DNA of 64,000 bases from Sporosarcina sp. P2. Its GTDB lineage: Bacteria > Bacillota > Bacilli > Bacillales_A > Planococcaceae. Positions within the stretch are counted from its first letter, which is position 1. Each line of letters begins with the position of its first letter. Location: the NCBI RefSeq assembly GCF_002743255.1, contig NZ_PDYY01000011.1:1-64000 (forward strand), in the 5' to 3' direction. Positions 43,261 to 51,850 of this stretch are shown piece after piece. Both the position numbers and the translations under genes were made by a program. The notes beneath the pieces were generated by a model. The model did no database searches, was not told where the DNA came from, and saw nothing but the letters and a program-made list of their open reading frames with translations.

Positions 43261-43674
43261 ATGAAGATTGCTGTAGCTATAGATGGTTCTGAACATGCTT
43301 TTCGTGCAGCGAAATATGCGCTGACACTTTTAAAAGATGCACAAGACGCGGAGCTTGAAGTGATTTCCGTAACCGACTATAACAAAGTGGAAGATGAAAA
43401 ACTCCTGTTGCAAAATCTAAAAAGCTTATCCTTATATCAAGATCGAATTGTGAGGCCAGTAGTGGAATTGGCGGAAAAAGTCGGAGTTAAAACGAGTATC
43501 ACGCTGTTACGAGGAAATCCAGACCATGAAATCGTTACACATCTGCAGACAGCAAATGTTGAGCAATTGGTACTGGGTAGTCGTGGAATGAACATAATGC
43601 AGGAAGTAGTACTTGGTAGTGTAAGTCGCAGTGTAATGGAGCAAGCAAATTGTCCAGTAACAATTGTTAAGTAA
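43261..43674 (+). CDS. Universal stress protein (UspA family)
   Basis: A 137-residue Usp: MKIAVAIDGSEHAFRA at the start and GSRGMNIMQEVVLGSVSR as the ATP loop. ATG 43261 follows GGGGGC. It is highly similar in layout to the Usps at 43926 and 55515, so these are paralogues. Confidence 0.92.
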   Translation: MKIAVAIDGSEHAFRAAKYALTLLKDAQDAELEVISVTDYNKVEDEKLLLQNLKSLSLYQDRIVRPVVELAEKVGVKTSITLLRGNPDHEIVTHLQTANVEQLVLGSRGMNIMQEVVLGSVSRSVMEQANCPVTIVK

Positions 43675-43925
43675 ATGAAGTGGTCATATGGTCTTGTTCA
43701 CTGGACATTTATATTAGAATTATGGTTTTCTGGGAAGCTGATTGTTGGATTTTTGTTAAATAATTGGTAGAATGATTTTGGATTGATAGAACAGGGACTT
43801 ACTGCTGGACTATACGATCCGTGAAAAGGGTATAGAGTATGAGAATGGAATGTTATGTCGGTGACGGAAGCTGAGAGAAGATCTCAATTGTAAAAACGAA
43901 GAAAGTAGTTTTAGGAGGTTTTATC

Positions 43926-44336
43926 ATGAAGATTGCTGTGGCGGTAGATGGCTCAGATAATGCATTACGGGCAACAGATTATGCGATCATGTTAATGCAA
44001 CAATTTTCTGGAGCGAAACTGGAATTGATCCATGTGATCGACTTTAATAAAGAAGATGAGCGATTGTTAAAACAAAGTCCTAACAGTCTTGCTATGTACC
44101 AGAAGAAGAAGATGCAATCTGCATTGAAGTTAGTCAATGATAGTGGAATAGTCGCAGAAGTTACAATGCTCCGGGGAAATCCGCATCAGCAAATCATTAA
44201 ACATGTAAACACGAATGAAATTGACCATCTCATCCTAAGCAGTCGCGGTTTAAAATTACTTAAAAAGTTAGTTATGGGTAGTGTCAGTCAAAAAGTAATT
44301 AAACATGTGAATAGCTCTGTCACGATAATTAAATAA
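43926..44336 (+). CDS. Universal stress protein (UspA family), altered nucleotide loop
   Basis: A 136-residue paralogue of the preceding gene, starting MKIAVAVDGSDNALRA. The ATP loop reads LSSRGLKLLKKLVMGSVSQ, so the first glycine of the G-x2-G motif is Ser. TTAGGAGG precedes ATG 43926. It lies about 250 bases after its paralogue and is separately expressed, with its own ribosome site and a terminator shared with the convergent symporter. Confidence 0.9.
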   Translation: MKIAVAVDGSDNALRATDYAIMLMQQFSGAKLELIHVIDFNKEDERLLKQSPNSLAMYQKKKMQSALKLVNDSGIVAEVTMLRGNPHQQIIKHVNTNEIDHLILSSRGLKLLKKLVMGSVSQKVIKHVNSSVTIIK

Positions 44337-44350
44337 ACAATATAAAGCAG

Positions 44351-44394
44351 AACTGCCGTAGCGTATCCTACAGATATGTTACGGCAGTTTTTTA
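44351..44394. terminator. Bidirectional terminator between Usp and second symporter
   Basis: AACTGCCGTA (44351-44360) pairs with TACGGCAGTT (44380-44389), followed by TTTT. Confidence 0.8.
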
Positions 44395-45654
44395 GAGTCT
44401 TTTACTGTCGGCGTATGCTGGTTCTGGACTTTGCGTTTTCATATCGGTGATTGAAGAATTATCTTCCCACTTATCTAGTATCACGGCATTGGCTGTATTG
44501 CCAAATACGTTCAACAATGTACGGAAGCCATCAGTCAAACGATCCACTCCAGCGACAAGCGCAATACCCGCAAGAGGTAAATTGGCTGCGGCAAGTACAG
44601 TGGACATCATAATGATACCTGCACCTGGCACACCAGCTGTACTAAATGACACGACAAGTGCACTGACAATGATTGCTAAGATTTGTGCGCCACTCAGCTG
44701 GATATCAAATAGCTGAGCAACGAATAAAGCATTGAATGTCTGCAAAATGCAAGCACCGTCCCGTTTCAAGGCAGTTCCTAAAGGTATCGCAAAACCTGCA
44801 ATCTCTTCTTTCATTTTAAATTCTTTTTTGCTATTTTCAATAGCGACCGGCAATGCTGCATTAGAGCTAGCCGTACCGAATGCGATACCGAATGTCGGCT
44901 GGAAGCTTTTCCAGAAGTGCTTTGGAGACACATGCAGGAAACTTAGAATAACAAAGTACGCGATAGCCATCAGTGTCAAAGCTAAGATTAATCCTAAAAT
45001 ATAAACAAATAATTTTTGCAAAATATCAAGACCTTGCGTGGCAATTACAGAACTAATTAAGGCGAAAACACCTATTGGCGATAATTTCAAAACAAGCATC
45101 GTAATCTTTTCTACGATAGTGTGTACGCTTTCTACGAATGAAAGAAATGGTTTTGCTTGACTGCCAGCCATACGAATTCCGATAACAACAATAATTGCCG
45201 TGAAGATAATCTGCAACAAATTCCCTGTGGCGAACGCTTCGAATGGATTGGTAGGAACTATCGAAATCAACCATTCAAGAATACCTTGTCCTTCCTTTGC
45301 CTCTCCCGCTGCCACTTCCCCTAAGCCATCTACCATATTCCCGGGTTTCAATACTGAAGCGGTGATGTAACCAATGACAAGCGCGAGTATGCTTGTGCTG
45401 ATGTAAAGGAATAATAGCTTCCCTGTCAACCGTCCAACTTTTTCAGAGTGATCTATACTAGAGAAACCTACAATCAAAGATGTAAACACAATGGGTACTA
45501 CTACGAACTGGATTAAGCTCAAGAAAATTTTACCGATTGGAGAAAGTACGTATTCATTCAATTGCGGTACTGCTTGCGGGAGAAAGATATTTACGATAAT
45601 GCCGAAAATTATACCCGAAACAAGACCGACTGTGATTTTTGTTGAAAGTTTCAT
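44392..45654 (-). CDS. DAACS symporter, second, with altered cation motif
   Basis: A symporter of about 420 residues with the same fold as the 39953 gene: FGTASSNAALPVAIENSKK in HP1 and AGVPGAGIIMMSTVLAAANLP in HP2. At the position of NMDGT it reads LGTALKRDGACILQ, so the conserved Asn-Met is Lys-Arg and Thr is Ala, while Asp and Gly remain. That should affect cation coupling or ligand choice. ATG 45654 has AAGGAG nine bases upstream. A TTGACA-17-TATATT promoter lies at 45695-45723, without a cre. Confidence 0.9.
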   Translation of the reverse strand: MKLSTKITVGLVSGIIFGIIVNIFLPQAVPQLNEYVLSPIGKIFLSLIQFVVVPIVFTSLIVGFSSIDHSEKVGRLTGKLLFLYISTSILALVIGYITASVLKPGNMVDGLGEVAAGEAKEGQGILEWLISIVPTNPFEAFATGNLLQIIFTAIIVVIGIRMAGSQAKPFLSFVESVHTIVEKITMLVLKLSPIGVFALISSVIATQGLDILQKLFVYILGLILALTLMAIAYFVILSFLHVSPKHFWKSFQPTFGIAFGTASSNAALPVAIENSKKEFKMKEEIAGFAIPLGTALKRDGACILQTFNALFVAQLFDIQLSGAQILAIIVSALVVSFSTAGVPGAGIIMMSTVLAAANLPLAGIALVAGVDRLTDGFRTLLNVFGNTANAVILDKWEDNSSITDMKTQSPEPAYADSKRL

Positions 45655-45694
45655 AGAAAACAACTCCTTAAATCCTTATTGATATAGTAGGTTT

Positions 45695-45723
45695 AATATA
45701 ATGAAATATATATGTTTTGTCAA
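45695..45723 (-). promoter_or_regulatory. SigA promoter of the second symporter
   Basis: On the minus strand: TTGACA (complement 45718-45723), 17-base spacer, TATATT (complement 45695-45700). Confidence 0.7.
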
Positions 45724-45903
45724 TACTAATAATTCTAACTATTGAAAGAGTGTATACATGCCGCCAAGTTTATTGAGTCTTGTTCAATAAGATCGAATGG
45801 TTTCACGATGAATTGAAACCACTATCTTAAGAAAGAGCAATTATGTATACAACTAATATTAAATCATATAAGATACCCCTGTAGGTATGTGAGGAGGGAC
45901 GAG

Positions 45904-46338
45904 ATGAAAGAACAATCGTATGAAAATCATACACGGGTAACACCTTTGCAACACTATATTTGGTTACCATTAAGCGTTCTATTAATTTTGACAACAGCGA
46001 TCTATGGAATTTATCAATTTGTAAAGCATGGTTTTTCAATGCAGATTTTGTTATTATTCGCTGTCATCGTTCTTGCTATTATTCCAGGGATGCTTGCACG
46101 GATTTATGCGTTGTCTTTGCAAGATCGATTAATCGTCACGGAAGAACAGCTTCGTTACTTTATGTTGACGGGTAACCGTTTAGCTGCACAATTGACGAAA
46201 TCACAATGGATTGCATTACGATTTGCTTCAGATGAAGAGTACGTGGAGCTTGCGAATCGAGCAGCAGTGGAAGATCTGTCACCTGATGAAATTAAGAAAT
46301 CCATAAAATCATGGAGAGCAGATCATCAGCGTGTGTAA
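45904..46338 (+). CDS. DUF6526-like membrane protein
   Basis: A 144-residue protein: the ENHTRVTPLQHYIWLPL opening followed by two membrane helices (about 18-40 and 47-67) and a cytosolic tail with LAAQLTKSQWIALRFASDEEY. The pattern resembles the DUF6526 family. Function unknown. GAGGAGGG precedes ATG 45904. Confidence 0.7.
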   Translation: MKEQSYENHTRVTPLQHYIWLPLSVLLILTTAIYGIYQFVKHGFSMQILLLFAVIVLAIIPGMLARIYALSLQDRLIVTEEQLRYFMLTGNRLAAQLTKSQWIALRFASDEEYVELANRAAVEDLSPDEIKKSIKSWRADHQRV

Positions 46339-46342
46339 TGAA

Positions 46343-46384
46343 AAAAGAGAGCACAGGATCTGAACTAGATCTGTGCTCTCTTTT
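46343..46384. terminator. Bidirectional terminator
   Basis: AAAAGAGAGCACAG pairs with CTGTGCTCTCTTTT. It lies between convergent genes. Confidence 0.92.
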
Positions 46385-46412
46385 AATTTGGTTACATATT
46401 CTATATCGCTAA

Positions 46413-47204
46413 TTATCGATATATTGATAGCAAAAAGGCTGAAGATAAACTACATATCATGACAAGTAAAAACACCATATCTACCCCGGTATACCGTGTA
46501 GGATAATAATACGTCCTCGCAGCACCCATCTGATACTGTTTAGCTTCCATCGCCACGGCAATGCGTTGCGCGCGACGTATACTTTGGGCAAATAGAGGAA
46601 CTGTATAGGACTGCAATCGTTCATATATACCTCTAAATCCTTTTGAAAACTGGATATTCCGTACTTTTAAAGCATTCCTACGAATTTGCAGCTCTTCAGT
46701 GACAGCAGGAATTAAACGAAAAGCTGCAATAAAGCTATAGGCATATTTAGACGGCAGACGAAACTGCTGCATCATAGCATAAAAGAATAGTACGGGTTGG
46801 ATTGTTAAGATAAACGTAAAGCCGACGAAGCCAAATGAAAGTGATTTACTCCCGAGCAACAGCGCGTGTTGAATACTCTCTTCGGAAATCTTGAGTAGTC
46901 CCCATTGCCACAACACCGTTTCACCCTTACCGAATAATAACATCGTCAATCCAGTGGACAGGAATGAAATGACTAACGGAATGGAAAGCAATAAAAGTTT
47001 CTTCAGTGAATAGCCGCTGAATATATAAAATAATATTCCATATAGAATAGCTTGTGAGATAGCAAAAGGTAAACTTTGATTCACAAGCGTAATGATCAAG
47101 AACGCAAAAAATACGATGAATTTTAGCGCGGGATTGACTCGGAATAGCCAGGTTTCGCGTTTAGGTGTGAACCAATTAAACACTCTTTGCACCACCAACT
47201 CCAT
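46413..47204 (-). CDS. ykoC: ECF transporter T component (YkoC-like)
   Basis: A protein of about 263 residues with five to six membrane helices and a large cytoplasmic part holding the coupling motifs RRNALKVRNIQF and RRAQRIAVAMEAKQY (Ala-Arg-Gly-type helices). It is the scaffold linking the S component at 48649 with the ATPase at 47176. The start is uncertain: ATG 47204 overlaps the ATPase gene by 29 bases; GTG 47183 would overlap by eight. It is the last gene of the TPP-riboswitch operon. Confidence 0.88.
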   Translation of the reverse strand: MELVVQRVFNWFTPKRETWLFRVNPALKFIVFFAFLIITLVNQSLPFAISQAILYGILFYIFSGYSLKKLLLLSIPLVISFLSTGLTMLLFGKGETVLWQWGLLKISEESIQHALLLGSKSLSFGFVGFTFILTIQPVLFFYAMMQQFRLPSKYAYSFIAAFRLIPAVTEELQIRRNALKVRNIQFSKGFRGIYERLQSYTVPLFAQSIRRAQRIAVAMEAKQYQMGAARTYYYPTRYTGVDMVFLLVMICSLSSAFLLSIYR

Positions 47205-48627
47205 TAGCCGTATGCACAACGCCGTCAACTACAGTCCAAACAGCAGTAGCGAAGTTCTCTACTATTTCCGTATCATGCGTAACCATCAAAATTGTCATGC
47301 CTTTCGTGCGCAACTGCTCCAATTTCTCAAGAATAGCGAATGTGTTTCGTGCATCCTGTCCAAAAGTAGGTTCATCGAGTAACAGGATATCCGTACTAGG
47401 AGTAAGGGCAGTTGCTACACTCAAGCGACGCTTTTGGCCCGTAGATAGTTGATAAGGATGGCGTGAAACGGAATCGGGCAGGTTAAATAAGCGCATCAAT
47501 TCCTTTGCATACATGTCTGCATCGGCTTTTGGCATACCGTGCAAAGATACTGTTAATTCTTCCGTGATCGAGTTCGTTACAAATTGTAGTTCGGGATTTT
47601 GAAAGACGAGCGATAGACCTTTCGGGAGTTGCCGTTTCTTCTTTTTCCACACAATGGCTACGCCGTTCACTTCATAGACGCCGTTAGTCCGAAGCAATTG
47701 CATAAGAGATAAAAGCAATGTACTTTTACCAGAACCATTTTCCCCAACAATCGTAATCCAGTCACCGGCCTGTACAGTCGCATGTTTGGCGGAAATCTTC
47801 TCCACTAGACCACGATAACCGTGAAAATCCTCGATATGAATTTTCTCTTGTGATGAAACCACTTGACGATTTAGCATCATCAATTGAAATGCATCAGAAG
47901 TTTTATATTCTTCCCATACCCCTGGATACCAAATGCCATAACGTTTCAGTTCTTCCTGAAAGTTTGCAAAAATATCTGCAGGTGAACCGTCTGCTAGTAT
48001 GACACCATGATCATTAAACAACACAACACGATCTACCCAGTCAGCAATCAAATCGATTTTATGCTCCACGATGATCACAGTTTTATCAGCGGTTGCTTCT
48101 TTAATAGAAGTCCAAATCTGTTGCGTGCCTTCCGGATCCAGTAATGCGGAAGGTTCGTCCAGAAATAGCACGTCCGGTTCCAATAATAAAACAGAAGCCA
48201 ATGCCAACCGTTGTTTCATACCTTGAGACATTTCATTGATGGGCGTGTGGGCATCTATCAAGTGCAAGTCTACACGCTTCAACACCTCCTCAATACGAGG
48301 TGCCATTTCTTCACGCTGCACTTGAAGATTCTCCAAAACGAATGCGAGTTCTTCATCGACGTAGGTCATACAGAACTGTGTATCTGGGTCTTGGAAAACG
48401 AACCCCCACGAGTCTGGTAACTGAATGCTTGTTGCTTTCATTGGCAGTTCGATAGAGTTCGGGATAATGCCACTCAGTACTTGAAGTAAAGTGGATTTCC
48501 CACAACCGCTAGGACCGAGCATGAGAACTTTTTCACCGGACTGAACAGAAAAGGAGAGGTCCTTAAAGACCAAAGCATCTTCTCCAGGAAACTTCAGTCG
48601 TAAATCGGTAACGCTGATGTTATTCAT
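47176..48627 (-). CDS. ykoD: ECF transporter ATPase with two ABC domains (YkoD-like)
   Basis: A 483-residue tandem ATPase. The first domain has GPSGCGKSTLLQVL (Walker A) and VLFLDEPSALLDP (Walker B). The second has GENGSGKSTLLLSL, the signature LSTGQKRRLSVATAL and ILLLDEPTFGQD. The two halves serve as EcfA1 and EcfA2 in one chain, as in YkoD. It drives uptake by the YkoEDC complex, likely for thiamine or its pyrimidine precursor, given the TPP riboswitch. Confidence 0.92.
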   Translation of the reverse strand: MNNISVTDLRLKFPGEDALVFKDLSFSVQSGEKVLMLGPSGCGKSTLLQVLSGIIPNSIELPMKATSIQLPDSWGFVFQDPDTQFCMTYVDEELAFVLENLQVQREEMAPRIEEVLKRVDLHLIDAHTPINEMSQGMKQRLALASVLLLEPDVLFLDEPSALLDPEGTQQIWTSIKEATADKTVIIVEHKIDLIADWVDRVVLFNDHGVILADGSPADIFANFQEELKRYGIWYPGVWEEYKTSDAFQLMMLNRQVVSSQEKIHIEDFHGYRGLVEKISAKHATVQAGDWITIVGENGSGKSTLLLSLMQLLRTNGVYEVNGVAIVWKKKKRQLPKGLSLVFQNPELQFVTNSITEELTVSLHGMPKADADMYAKELMRLFNLPDSVSRHPYQLSTGQKRRLSVATALTPSTDILLLDEPTFGQDARNTFAILEKLEQLRTKGMTILMVTHDTEIVENFATAVWTVVDGVVHTANGVGGAKSV

Positions 48628-48648
48628 AGTTGGATCATACCTCCGCTT

Positions 48649-49218
48649 TTACTGATCAAGCATCGTATATTCTTTCTTATCGACGGGGCGAATTAGCGAT
48701 GTCACACCTGTTGCTTCTAGCGCTTTTACAATAAACACAGCGAAAATACCTGTGAAGATGAATGCGCTGATTGCACGTAATCCGTATTTCACAATGAGTG
48801 CCCATGTTTCGAGTGCTGCGTAACCATAAATCAAATCAAGTCCGAAACTTGCAAGACATGACGCGACTCCTGCTAACCCTGCAATTAAAATAGAATAGCG
48901 TCGATAACGGAATGCAGCGAACAATAATTCAGCAGCAAGTCCTTGTGCGAATCCATACATCAATACTTCAATACCATGGCCGGCAAATGCAGACAAGGAA
49001 GCCCCCGCAATACTTGCGATGAATGCAGTACCGGGCTTTCGTAATAATAGGAAGGCAAACGGTCCCACCATGAACCACATACCGTAAAGCAGTTGACGTG
49101 CAACAGGCATGATCGGTTTGACGACAGTGTATAAATCATCCCAAAACTTCATGAGCACGCCAAATACAACGCCGATCATGATGGTGATCAATAAATCGGT
49201 AAACTTTAACTTTTTCAA
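48649..49218 (-). CDS. ykoE: ECF transporter S component (YkoE-like, thiamine/HMP)
   Basis: A 190-residue protein with five to six membrane helices. WDDLYTVVKPIMPVARQLLYGMWFMVGPFAFLL near residues 25-57 and GHGIEVLMYGFAQGLAAELLF near 81-101 match YkoE. The start is TTG 49218, with GAGGAG (complement of 49228-49233) nine bases upstream; a longer ORF to 49314 runs back into the riboswitch and is not real. It gives substrate specificity to the operon. Confidence 0.9.
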   Translation of the reverse strand: MKKLKFTDLLITIMIGVVFGVLMKFWDDLYTVVKPIMPVARQLLYGMWFMVGPFAFLLLRKPGTAFIASIAGASLSAFAGHGIEVLMYGFAQGLAAELLFAAFRYRRYSILIAGLAGVASCLASFGLDLIYGYAALETWALIVKYGLRAISAFIFTGIFAVFIVKALEATGVTSLIRPVDKKEYTMLDQ

Positions 49219-49245
49219 ACTCTTCCACTCCTCGTTATTTTTTAT

Positions 49246-49275
49246 ACAAAAAAGCCGTCTGAAGAGCAGACGGCC
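49246..49275 (-). terminator. Riboswitch-controlled terminator
   Basis: On the minus strand GCCGTCTG-loop-CAGACGGC is followed by T6. It sits between the TPP aptamer and the ykoE start. Confidence 0.9.
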
Positions 49276-49310
49276 GAGGAAGGAAAGAGATTCCTGTATA
49301 ATTCCATCGA

Positions 49311-49405
49311 TCACGCTCTCTACGCTGGCATTACCCAGATCAGATTAACGGTCAGCAGAGGATTCATCTGCTATCTCAGCCTGATTCTCTCAAGCACCCG
49401 GACGG
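49311..49405 (-). promoter_or_regulatory. TPP riboswitch (THI box)
   Basis: On the minus strand: GGGTGCTTG, then GGCTGAGATAG, CTGCTGACC, and CTGATCTGGGTAATGCCAGC followed by GTAGAGA. These are the conserved THI-box elements in order. TPP binding is known to favour termination. It predicts that the operon imports a thiamine-pathway compound. Confidence 0.96.
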
Positions 49406-49425
49406 ACAATCATGTAAGCAATCCT

Positions 49426-49454
49426 AGTATACAGCACGTTGAATTGTGTGGCAA
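49426..49454 (-). promoter_or_regulatory. SigA promoter of the ykoEDC leader
   Basis: On the minus strand: TTGCCA (complement 49449-49454), 17-base spacer, TATACT (complement 49426-49431). Confidence 0.7.
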
Positions 49455-49598
49455 CTTATGAAATTACTAGACGTTCAATTACATGCTGACAGTTCAAATG
49501 GAACATATTGTATTGAAATCCTGATATACTAAAAGGATCAAACTGTTCATAATTATATTCTCGATATCATGCAAATAGAGTGTAAAAGGAGTTTTCAC

Positions 49599-50171
49599 AT
49601 GACAAAACATATAGCATTTATTGACGTGGAGACAACAGGCATGCGTGCCGAGACGAGTGAAGTAATCGAGTTAGGGGTTATGCTTGGAGAGTATGAAGAT
49701 AATCGTATTGTTCGAGTGGCAGATGAGTATTGCGAGTTTCAAGAACCGTTCTATTCTATCTCCCCAATAATTACCCAGCTCACTGGCATTACCGATCAGA
49801 TGGTCAGAGGGAAGTCGCTTGATATGGATAGAATACTAAAAATACTAGATCAAGCAGACGGTATAGTAGCACATAACGCATCATTTGATAGGGGCTTCGT
49901 TAGTCGACTATTACCTGAAACGCTCGACATGGACTGGTATTGCTCCGTTAGACAAATCAAATGGAAAAATTATGGATTTGAAAACGGCAAACTACAACAA
50001 TTGCTGAGAGCGCACCGAATTCAAGTGCATAACGCCCATAGAGCGCTCGATGATGCGAAGAATCTAGCTGTGTTGCTGAACTCATCCAATCCCAACTTGG
50101 CGGATGATACATTCATCTCGTATTTGATGAATAAAGCCCCAATGAAGAAACCAGCAAAATCAAGATTTTAA
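49599..50171 (+). CDS. DnaQ-like 3'-5' exonuclease (DEDDh)
   Basis: A 190-residue exonuclease-fold protein. Exo I is AFIDVETTGM (Asp and Glu), Exo II is VAHNASFDRGFV, and Exo III has HNAHRALDDAKNLA with the His and Asp. It may proofread or process nucleic acid; there is no polymerase domain. ATG 49599 follows AAAGGAG; a longer form from 49569 has no ribosome site. It is followed by a strong terminator. Confidence 0.88.
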   Translation: MTKHIAFIDVETTGMRAETSEVIELGVMLGEYEDNRIVRVADEYCEFQEPFYSISPIITQLTGITDQMVRGKSLDMDRILKILDQADGIVAHNASFDRGFVSRLLPETLDMDWYCSVRQIKWKNYGFENGKLQQLLRAHRIQVHNAHRALDDAKNLAVLLNSSNPNLADDTFISYLMNKAPMKKPAKSRF

Positions 50172-50178
50172 CTACTAG

Positions 50179-50214
50179 AAAGACCAGTCATCATGGGATG
50201 ACTGGTCTTTTCCT
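50179..50214 (+). terminator. Intrinsic terminator after the exonuclease gene
   Basis: A 14-bp stem (50179-50192, 50197-50210) with a four-base loop, followed by TTCC. Confidence 0.85.
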
Positions 50215-50398
50215 TTTCGATACGACTCTTGGGTTACTGCGGCCATGTGGTTTCTATGCTACTACTATATTTAGTTGCCGTCATGTCATTGATACAAAAA
50301 AGTACAAAAATCTACTGTCCATGGAATAGTTTATCTAGATAAAAGGGTATGGTAAATAGAAGTATGTGACTTACTAAATAACTGAAAGGAATGAGAAG

Positions 50399-51271
50399 AT
50401 GAAAGTAATTACAAAGAAGTCACATAAGAAGTTACGTCTTCTATTGCAAGCCTTTTTCGTCATGATGGGTGCAGTGATTACAGCGTATGGACTTGAGTCA
50501 GTCCTTATTCCAAACAATGTATCGGATGGTGGGGTTACAGGACTAAGTATTGTGGGTTCTAAAGTTTTTGGACTTCCGTTAGGTGTATTAATTGCGATTT
50601 TAAATATACCGTTTATCTTCCTTGGTTACAAACAGGTAGGTAGGCGCTTTGCAGCACTTTCTGTCGTGGGCATCGTATCCTTAAGCGCCAGTACAAGTTT
50701 AATGCATCATATTCCCATCATTGTTCAAGATGATACATTATTGATAACTGTCGTTGGCGGTATCATTATTGGAGTCGGAATCGGAATAGCTTTGCGTAAT
50801 GGTGGAGCACTTGACGGTATTGATATGCTCGCAGTATTGCTTTCAAGAAAACTCCCATTTGGGACAAGTGATCTAATCTTATTCCTAAATGTTTTTGTCT
50901 TTATCGTCGTTTCAACTGTCTTTGGGCTGACTGGTGCGATTATGTCAGCAATTGCTTATTTCATCGCATCGAAAGTCATATCTATCATGGAAATTGGATT
51001 TAGTGGTTCCAAAACATTTAAGATTGTAACGGATCAACCTGAATTGATGATAGAAGAGATTCATGAACGTTTAGGTCGAAGTGCTACTTATCAAGTGGTG
51101 CAAGGGAGTTTCACGAATAAGGAATTCATAGAAATCACTTGTAATATTTATCATTTGGAAGATAGTAAAATGAAAGAAATCATTCGTGACGTAGACAAAA
51201 ATGCATTTGTGGCGGTATATGAAGTTGCAGAAATTAAGCGGGGGAATTTTGGCGGGAGTCAACTGCGTTAA
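50399..51271 (+). CDS. YitT family membrane protein
   Basis: A 290-residue protein with five or six membrane helices (VMMGAVITAYGLESVLIPNNVSDGG opening) and a C-terminal DUF2179 domain of about 90 residues (SGSKTFKIVTDQPE onward). This is the YitT architecture. Its role is unknown, perhaps membrane regulation. AAAGGAATGAG precedes ATG 50399. Confidence 0.92.
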   Translation: MKVITKKSHKKLRLLLQAFFVMMGAVITAYGLESVLIPNNVSDGGVTGLSIVGSKVFGLPLGVLIAILNIPFIFLGYKQVGRRFAALSVVGIVSLSASTSLMHHIPIIVQDDTLLITVVGGIIIGVGIGIALRNGGALDGIDMLAVLLSRKLPFGTSDLILFLNVFVFIVVSTVFGLTGAIMSAIAYFIASKVISIMEIGFSGSKTFKIVTDQPELMIEEIHERLGRSATYQVVQGSFTNKEFIEITCNIYHLEDSKMKEIIRDVDKNAFVAVYEVAEIKRGNFGGSQLR

Positions 51272-51507
51272 GTGGGTGTAATTGAAAATATATTTGTCTG
51301 TAGAATATAATTGTACAGTAAGTAAGTCTAGCTTTGATAAAAGAGTGTAGGGATTAGAATATTACAACTCCGCAAAAAGAAAATAACAAACAATCACTCA
51401 CTCATCTGTTTTAAAGGGAAAAGTATCTTGGAGACTAATCCCGCATGTGGAAGTATTATTATTAGTCCTTCACTAACGCAGTGATCTTGATGTTTATTCT
51501 TCTATTA

Positions 51508-51652
51508 AGGGAACATAAAAATCCAGATAGGTTCGCGCATTTAATTTATGGAAAACTGCTGAATTAAATTTCGTTTAACTTTTTAGAGTAGTAAGTTATA
51601 ATGGAATAGACAATATATAGACTTGGATTAAGTTTTTTGTTTATATATTGCG
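51508..51652 (+). promoter_or_regulatory. AT-rich leader-like region before the CRISPR relic
   Basis: AT-rich sequence directly upstream of the first repeat, containing GGTTCGCGC at 51530-51538, which resembles an element that I recall from type I-C leaders. The rest of 51272-51507 shows no gene. Confidence 0.4.
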
Positions 51653-51752
51653 GTCGCTCCCTGTATAGAGGGTGTGGAGTGAAATACAACAATGGTTCAA
51701 TACTTGGATGTCTTTTATCTTCGCTCCCCGTATAGGGAGTGTGGATTGAAAT
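51653..51752 (+). CRISPR. Orphan type I-C-like CRISPR relic, two repeats and one spacer
   Basis: Two 33-base repeats (51653-51685 and 51720-51752) are separated by a 34-base spacer. Both have the I-C layout: GTCGCTCCC, a short loop, an arm rich in G and the 3' end GTGGATTGAAAT (GTGGAGTGAAAT in the first). They differ at five or so positions, so both are slightly degenerate. No third repeat follows and no cas gene lies within the window. It is a remnant of a lost system. Confidence 0.85.
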
Positions 51753-51816
51753 TGTCGGGAGAGGTTGCAGAAGGGATATTTATTTCTCACCCTCTAAAAA
51801 ATAAAACGAATCACGT

Positions 51817-51847
51817 AAAAGCGTCTGCATAGTAGCAGACGCTTTTT
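51817..51847. terminator. Bidirectional intrinsic terminator
   Basis: AAAAGCGTCTGC pairs with GCAGACGCTTTT; a T-run on either side ends the minus-strand chemoreceptor transcript. Confidence 0.9.
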
Positions 51848-51850
51848 CAA

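Noticed and set aside
49218..49314. N-terminal extension of YkoE
   Set aside because: The upstream frame runs through the terminator hairpin and into the TPP riboswitch; TTG 49218 has the ribosome site.
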